DNA of 50,208 nt from an uncultured Marinobacter sp. (lineage in GTDB: Bacteria > Pseudomonadota > Gammaproteobacteria > Pseudomonadales > Oleiphilaceae), in the NCBI RefSeq assembly GCF_913055835.1, contig NZ_CAJXKQ010000032.1, forward strand, positions 1-50,208, given 5' to 3'. Position numbers and translations under genes: made by a program. A model generated the notes under the pieces. The model saw nothing but the letters and a program-made list of their open reading frames with translations. It was not told where the DNA came from and made no database searches. Positions 44,943 through 50,208 of this stretch are shown piece by piece (the stretch's first letter is position 1; every line of letters starts with the position of its first letter).

Positions 44943-46995
44943 CGTCTGCGTCGGCCAGGGGCAGACTTAGCCAGAAGCACGCGCCTTTGCCCTCTTCGGA
45001 GTCGAAGCCGACCTCTCCCTCCATGGCATGCATCAGCTCCCGGGTGATGGCCAGACCCAGTCCGGTGCCTTCTTTGCTGCGTGACGATGATGCGTTGGCC
45101 TGGGCAAACTTCTGAAAAATCCTGTCCCGAAAACTTGCGGGCACACCTGGCCCCTGGTCTCTCACCTCCAGCCTTATCAGGTTTCCGGATTGCTGGATCT
45201 CGACATTCACTGCGCCGCCCTCCGGCGAGAACTTGATGGCATTGGACAGCAGGTTGGAGAGGGCCTGTGTCAGCCGGTTGGCATCGAAACTGGCTCGGAC
45301 CCCGGGGTTGGCATTGCTCAGTTTGATCTTGATATCGTGCTGGTTTGCGATCGGTTGGATTTCCTCCAGTGCCACCCGTACTGCGCTTTCCAGGTCCTGT
45401 ACTGAGGCATCGATTGCCATGTTGCCAGTGACCAGTTTCTCGATATCCAGGAGGTCGTCAATCAGGCGCCTGAGCTGATCGGTATTGCGTCTGGCAATGT
45501 CCAGCATTTGCGTGGTTTTCTGGGTGAGTGGCCCGGTTGCGCCACCGAGAATCAACCCCAGAGAACCCGAGATAGAGGTCAGGGGTGTTCTCAGCTCATG
45601 GCTCACCGTGGAAATAAACTGGTTTTTCATTTCGTCGATCTTGTGGCGCTCGTGGACGTCGGCGATATAGCCATGCCACAGGATACTGCCATCAGGCAGT
45701 GGTTCAGGCCGGGCGAGCCCCTCCACCCAGTGCCAGCCACCGGTCTTCCAGCGTATGCGATACTGGTGCTGCCATTGCTCAAGTGACTCTGCAGATCGCT
45801 GGATGGATTCCGCCACTCCTGCCAGATCGTCCGGGTGAATACGATCGAACACGGGGGAGGCGTCAGCCGCTACTTCTTCCCCACAGACACCATAAATGTC
45901 CTGAATGCCGGGGCTTGTATATGGAAAGCTGGAGTGCCCATCGGGCCAGAGGCGATACTGGTAGAGCATGCCGGGGGTCTGGGTCACCAGCTTGTGGAGG
46001 GTTTCCGTATGCTGCTGTTGGTAGATGGTGTCTGCGACCCAGCCTGCCAGCAACGTAACGAACATGCGTTCGGTGGCGCTGAACGGTGTCAGTCTTGGAT
46101 GTCTTGAAGAAAAATTGATGGTTCCGAATATCTCGCCGTCAATCCAGATCGGGGCTGCCAGGTAGCTTTCCAGCCCGAAAACCTCGTAGCAGATGTGGTT
46201 GCGATACGTTGACTGCCCCATATGATCAATGGCCAGCACCTGTCCGGTCGCCACCATTAACGAGCAATAGGTGCGCTCCAGGGGGATGGTAGTGCCGTTG
46301 CTCAGAGTGTCCTGCAGGTGCGTAAAATGCCAGTGCACCGTATAGGCACCACCGGTTATCCGGCTGACAATGCCGGTCTCAAGGCCCAGGTAGTTGCAGG
46401 CCATTTCCAGGGCCCTGGTCACTCTCTGGCTGGCGTCGCCCTCGGTGTCCAGGGCAATCTCCGTCAGTAGATTCAGCGCCCGGTTACGCTCGTCATAAAA
46501 ATCGCCGAGCTCTCCCAGCCCGAACTCCCGCTCTACCAGATCGGCGAGATCCCGTAGAGTGGCTTTGTCGTCGTCAGAGAAGGACCGGGGTTTACGGTCA
46601 ATCACACAGAGAGTGCCAACGCGATGGCCGTGACGGTCGTGGAGCGGAGCGCCGGCGTAAAAGCGGATGTTGGGCTCGCCGGTTACCAGAGGATTGTCCA
46701 CAAATCGCTCATCGTTCAGGGCATTCTCGATGATGAAGGGTTCTTCCCGCAGGATGGCATGACCGCAGAAAGAAATATCCCTGGCTGTCTCCGGAGTCTC
46801 CAGTCCGTGTCTTGATTTGAACCATTGACGGTTGCTGTCAATAAGCGATACCAGGGCAATCGGAATATCGAAGCTGCGGGCGGCGAGCCGGGTAAGCCGG
46901 TCGAATCGTTCTTCTGGCGGCGTGTCCAGAAGCTTCAACTCGTCCAGGGCGCATAGCCGAAATGCTTCATCCGGCGGCAGATCAGGGGTTTTCAT
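44926..46995 (-). CDS. GAF-GAF-PAS sensor histidine kinase
   Basis: Cytoplasmic sensor kinase of 689 residues with no transmembrane helix. Two GAF domains (about 15-160 and 170-330) and a PAS/PAC domain (about 345-465, ending GWHWVEGLARPEPLPDGSILWHGYIADVHER) precede HisKA. The phosphoacceptor His lies in FISTVSHELRTP, and HATPase_c has the N box LSNLLSNAIKFSPEGG and the glycine box SKEGTGLGLAI. ATG at 46995 has GGAGAGC upstream and overlaps the preceding kinase gene by 14 bases. The two kinases share similar C-terminal halves, suggesting duplication. Confidence 0.88.
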   Translation of the reverse strand: MKTPDLPPDEAFRLCALDELKLLDTPPEERFDRLTRLAARSFDIPIALVSLIDSNRQWFKSRHGLETPETARDISFCGHAILREEPFIIENALNDERFVDNPLVTGEPNIRFYAGAPLHDRHGHRVGTLCVIDRKPRSFSDDDKATLRDLADLVEREFGLGELGDFYDERNRALNLLTEIALDTEGDASQRVTRALEMACNYLGLETGIVSRITGGAYTVHWHFTHLQDTLSNGTTIPLERTYCSLMVATGQVLAIDHMGQSTYRNHICYEVFGLESYLAAPIWIDGEIFGTINFSSRHPRLTPFSATERMFVTLLAGWVADTIYQQQHTETLHKLVTQTPGMLYQYRLWPDGHSSFPYTSPGIQDIYGVCGEEVAADASPVFDRIHPDDLAGVAESIQRSAESLEQWQHQYRIRWKTGGWHWVEGLARPEPLPDGSILWHGYIADVHERHKIDEMKNQFISTVSHELRTPLTSISGSLGLILGGATGPLTQKTTQMLDIARRNTDQLRRLIDDLLDIEKLVTGNMAIDASVQDLESAVRVALEEIQPIANQHDIKIKLSNANPGVRASFDANRLTQALSNLLSNAIKFSPEGGAVNVEIQQSGNLIRLEVRDQGPGVPASFRDRIFQKFAQANASSSRSKEGTGLGLAITRELMHAMEGEVGFDSEEGKGACFWLSLPLADADEKGAT

Positions 46996-48775
46996 GGCGC
47001 TCTCCAGTTTCCGGCACTTCGGCATCAGCCGCTGGCAATTCCACCCAGAAATGGGCTCCGCTGTCGTAATAATAGCCGACTTCCCCGCCCATCATGCTTG
47101 CAAGCTCCCGGCTTATGGCCAGCCCAAGGCCGGTGCCAGCCTTTGCCCGGGTGGAGCCGGCTTCCGCCTGCGCAAAACGATGGAACAGCCGGGGCAGAAA
47201 ATGTTCCGGAACGCCCTTGCCCTGGTCCGACACGGTGATCCTCACACGGTCGGATGCGGCGACTTCGGTTCGGACCCTGACCGTGCCTTCAAGCGGAGAG
47301 AACTTGATGGCGTTGCTGATAAAGTTATCGAGGATTTGCCTCAAACGCACCGGGTCCGCGATAACGAGTTGTGCCCCGGATGGCTCGGCGTTGAGAGGGA
47401 TCCGGTAGTGCCGGGCCATGGCCGCGTTGCCCTCGCAAGCATCCTCAATGGCTGAGCCCACTTCGATGGTTTCAGGATTGATGGGCATCTGTCCCGCCAG
47501 AGTCTTGTTGAAGTCGAGCAGGTCTGAAATCAACCGTTGCAGCTGTTCGCTGTTGCGAAGCGCAACATCTACCATGGCCCGGGCTTTTACCGGCAGGTCC
47601 CCGGCAGCACCGGAGTGAAGAAGCCTCAGGGAACCGTTGATGGATGTCAGCGGGGTGCGCAACTCATGGCTGACGGTAGATACAAACTGGTCTTTGAGCA
47701 CATCCAGAGCTTCCCTCTCCTCCATCAGCTGATTGAAGGCGATGGCGACACTCCGGATTTCCGGGGGTCCGGCAGGTTTAAGTCTTGCAGCAACGAAACC
47801 ATCCCGGGTCATGGCACGTATTTTTGACGACATTTTCTCCAGTGGCCGGGTTGCGGCGCGGGCGAGGGCCCAGGCAGTGGCCGCCAGGATCAGCATGGCA
47901 AGGATACTGATGCCCAGGAAGGCTCGGAATGAGGCCCAGGCCGGCTGTTTCACATGCTCGTACGGCACTGCACGCAGGAACATCCAGCCCACCCGTTCAA
48001 GATGCCGGGTGGCGTAGATCCATTTTTTGCCTTCCAGGTCTGTGACAACTCCGGAGGTGACCCCGGACAGGGCCGCGTCGATGATCAGGTTCTCACCGGG
48101 CTCCGGAAGATCCGGCATGATGTTGGTTCCGGAAAGGGCATCCACCTGAATAAAGTGTTCGGTATCGAGAACCTTGAATAGCGTATCCGAACGTTCTGCC
48201 GCCTGCCTTGGAATGATGCTGGCTTTGGCAAGATTGATGATGCCGCCGGCAAAGCCCAGCAGGTCGCCTTCATCAGTTTCAATGGGGGCCAGAAACGACA
48301 ACAGTGGGAGACCAGTAGTCCGTCCAATGATGGGGCGGCTTATGACCGGGGCCCGTGAGGCAAGTGCTTTTCGGAAATGCTGCCGGTCGGCATAGGAGGT
48401 ACCAAGGCGCCCGGGAACATGCACATTCTCGGCAATAGCGACGCCCCGCTCATCGAATATCACCAGACCTTCCTGAAAATAGGCCTGGAGAGACGTCTGG
48501 CGACCCAGAAGGTTTCTGATCCGCGGTAGTGGTAGTCGGTTTTGGCCGTCGGTAAGCAGTGTGGAAAATGCCTCGAGGGCCTGCAGCCGGATCTGCAGGT
48601 CCTGGTTCACCCGACTGGCGCTGTTTTCGGTTTCGAGTAGCTGCCGCTGGGTCAGCACATCTTCGAAGTCGCGCACCAGCTCGTTGTAGGCAATCGCCAA
48701 CAGGACTGCGACCGTAACAATGCTGCTGAAGATGGCAATCAGGGCGACGCGACTGCCTAGGGACAGATTTCGCAA
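46982..48775 (-). CDS. Membrane sensor histidine kinase with periplasmic Cache-like domain
   Basis: 597-residue kinase. A first transmembrane helix (about 10-30) and a second (about 280-302) flank a periplasmic double-Cache-like sensor. HAMP-like residues follow, then HisKA with FVSTVSHELRTPLTSINGSL and HATPase_c (NFISNAIKFSPLEGTV, TRAKAGTGLGLAI). There is no attached receiver, so phosphate must pass to a separate protein. The divergent Hpt-REC-REC-GGDEF protein starts 106 bases away and is the obvious candidate. Its ligand is unknown. Confidence 0.88.
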   Translation of the reverse strand: MRNLSLGSRVALIAIFSSIVTVAVLLAIAYNELVRDFEDVLTQRQLLETENSASRVNQDLQIRLQALEAFSTLLTDGQNRLPLPRIRNLLGRQTSLQAYFQEGLVIFDERGVAIAENVHVPGRLGTSYADRQHFRKALASRAPVISRPIIGRTTGLPLLSFLAPIETDEGDLLGFAGGIINLAKASIIPRQAAERSDTLFKVLDTEHFIQVDALSGTNIMPDLPEPGENLIIDAALSGVTSGVVTDLEGKKWIYATRHLERVGWMFLRAVPYEHVKQPAWASFRAFLGISILAMLILAATAWALARAATRPLEKMSSKIRAMTRDGFVAARLKPAGPPEIRSVAIAFNQLMEEREALDVLKDQFVSTVSHELRTPLTSINGSLRLLHSGAAGDLPVKARAMVDVALRNSEQLQRLISDLLDFNKTLAGQMPINPETIEVGSAIEDACEGNAAMARHYRIPLNAEPSGAQLVIADPVRLRQILDNFISNAIKFSPLEGTVRVRTEVAASDRVRITVSDQGKGVPEHFLPRLFHRFAQAEAGSTRAKAGTGLGLAISRELASMMGGEVGYYYDSGAHFWVELPAADAEVPETGERHENP

Positions 48776-48881
48776 TATACTTCCTTAAGGTTATGGCCGG
48801 GCGAGCCTAAACGTGATTTTATTGGGGCGAGAATAGTGGATTTTGCGAGAGCGGCAAAACACATTCATTGGGGGAATTGAT

Positions 48882-50208
48882 TTGGCTTCGCAAGAAAGCA
48901 GCGATGTCGCGGCAAAACTGGCAGCGCTGAGGCAGAAGTTCCTTGTTCGCGCGAATGAGGACATTCAGGTCCTGCGTCACTATGCGGAGCAGACCCGCCG
49001 TGGTGAACTATCTGCCGAGGGGCTTATTCAGTGCTATCAACAGCTGCATCGGCTTGCTGGTTCCGCCGGTACCTTTGGTTTGCCGGAGCTGGGCGTTGCC
49101 GCCCGAACCCTGGAAAAAAAGCTGAAAAGCCAGGCCGAGGATCTCGCCGAGGGTGGCGCTGGCCGAAGCCAGTCTGTTGATGTAGATACGGATTTTGCAG
49201 AGGGCGTTGATGCCCTGGCGAGGCTTGTTGAAGTCAGGAGTGAATATCAGGAGCCGGCAAGCACGCCAGTCCAGCGGAGTGATGTTTTTGAGGGTAGTCA
49301 CGGCATGCAGGTCAGCGTGATCGTCATGGAGAACGGTGACGATGGGCTGACGGCGCTGTCTGCCGAGATGGCCCGGTATGGCTTCAACTGCCGTAACGTT
49401 GACCGGAGGGAGCCGGAAGCTGTGCATCAGGTGCTCGCGGATACGTCCGGCGCGGCCGCGATACTTTGTCAAGATTCCGATTTGGCGGATGTCATGGCGC
49501 TGCGCAACCGTGCCCAGGCAAAAGGGTTACGGCGGAGACTGCCGGTAATCTGCATCGGCCGGGACGGATCCTTCGAGAACAAGTACCACCTGGCCAAGCT
49601 GGGGGCATTTGCGTTTTTCCCGGAACCCCTTGATATCCCCGAGCTCGCCGAACGGATCGAATCCCTGGCCATCGAGCGCAGCGCCGGGGTTCAGGGGCGT
49701 GTGTTGATTGTCGAGGATGACACTGAGCTGGCCGAACACTATTGCCTGGTTCTGCAGTCGGCTGGTATCGAGGCGCGAACGGTTGCCGCCCCGCTGGACC
49801 TGATGTCGACCCTGTCGGCCTTTCAGCCGGATATTGTCCTGATGGATGTTCAGATTGGTGGTTATTCCGGGGTGACCCTGGCCCGGCTGATCCGGTTTGA
49901 ACCGCGCTGGCTGAGTCTGCCGATTATCTACCTGTCTTCCGAGGATGATCCTGACAACCAGCTGGAAGCGCTTTCCAAGGGAGCGGATGAGTTCCTGATG
50001 AAGCCGGTTTCTGACGATTACCTCGTGCGCTCGGTCAGGATCCGGTGCTATCGGGCCCGGCAGTTGTCAGAGCTTATGAACCGGGACAGCCTGACCGGTC
50101 TGCTCAAGCATTCGCTGATCAAGCAGGAAGTGGAGAAGGAACTGGCCCGGTGTCGCCGGGACGGGCATCCGTCCAGTGTGGTCATGCTTGATCTGGACCA
50201 TTTCAAAC
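48882..50208 (+). CDS. Hpt-REC-REC-GGDEF signalling protein (partial at window end)
   Basis: The frame is open to the window end, with 442 codons visible. An N-terminal Hpt domain has phosphoacceptor His56 in QQLHRLAGSAGTFG. A first receiver-like domain (about residues 145-260) lacks a clear phosphoacceptor Asp (AILCQDSDL) and the Lys-Pro pair (FFPEP), so it looks like a pseudo-receiver. A second receiver (about 270-390) is complete with EDD, Asp322 in LMDVQIGG and Lys in LMKPV. A GGDEF domain starts near 400 (NRDSLTGLL, VVMLDLDHFK) and is cut before its active site. The start is TTG 48882 with GGGGGAA upstream; no ATG precedes the Hpt domain. Confidence 0.85.
   Translation, partial: MASQESSDVAAKLAALRQKFLVRANEDIQVLRHYAEQTRRGELSAEGLIQCYQQLHRLAGSAGTFGLPELGVAARTLEKKLKSQAEDLAEGGAGRSQSVDVDTDFAEGVDALARLVEVRSEYQEPASTPVQRSDVFEGSHGMQVSVIVMENGDDGLTALSAEMARYGFNCRNVDRREPEAVHQVLADTSGAAAILCQDSDLADVMALRNRAQAKGLRRRLPVICIGRDGSFENKYHLAKLGAFAFFPEPLDIPELAERIESLAIERSAGVQGRVLIVEDDTELAEHYCLVLQSAGIEARTVAAPLDLMSTLSAFQPDIVLMDVQIGGYSGVTLARLIRFEPRWLSLPIIYLSSEDDPDNQLEALSKGADEFLMKPVSDDYLVRSVRIRCYRARQLSELMNRDSLTGLLKHSLIKQEVEKELARCRRDGHPSSVVMLDLDHFK

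Overview
The window reads as a chromosomal segment of a marine gammaproteobacterium, most probably Marinobacter or a close relative. That assignment is inferred from the gene set: a Vibrio-like type VI secretion (T6SS) gene order, a dedicated proteobacterial sortase system, several diguanylate cyclases and an energy-taxis-type chemoreceptor. No rRNA or tRNA gene is present to confirm it. I saw no CRISPR array, insertion sequence or prophage.

Region 1 (1-14258) is the distal end of a T6SS locus. It runs vasH (sigma-54 activator), vasI/tagO, tssA (vasJ), tssM (vasK) and vgrG, the Vibrio cholerae order without vasL. It continues as an effector module in which each gene overlaps the next: vgrG, a DUF4123 adaptor, a large VasX-like membrane-active effector and a membrane protein that is the likely immunity factor. 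The last genes look more AT-rich than the secretion genes.

Region 2 (14279-24994) is mixed housekeeping and stress: a DUF4124 protein, a periplasmic LigE-type DNA ligase, a DUF465 protein behind a convincing ANR/FNR box, a glycerophosphodiester phosphodiesterase, a DUF883/holin-like membrane pair, cysK, a diguanylate cyclase with three tandem substrate-binding domains, mgsA, a DUF815 ATPase and a DUF3422 membrane protein.

Region 3 (25013-30643) is a complete dedicated sortase system: response regulator and histidine kinase on the minus strand, then divergently the VIT/vWA sortase substrate and its class GN sortase. The substrate carries YPQTAT where an LPxT-type motif is expected.

Region 4 (30692-38920) holds an acyltransferase, small membrane proteins, a DUF2202 ferritin-like protein, an OmpA-like protein, a rhomboid protease facing a zinc-ribbon/TPR membrane protein across a perfect 30-bp inverted repeat, and an ABC exporter. 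Part of that repeat element recurs upstream of vasH.

Region 5 (39091-50208) holds a SCO-like copper/redox protein translationally coupled to a membrane-embedded chemoreceptor, aconitase A, a ferritin-like protein, two overlapping sensor histidine kinase genes and, divergently, an Hpt-REC-REC-GGDEF protein cut by the window end.
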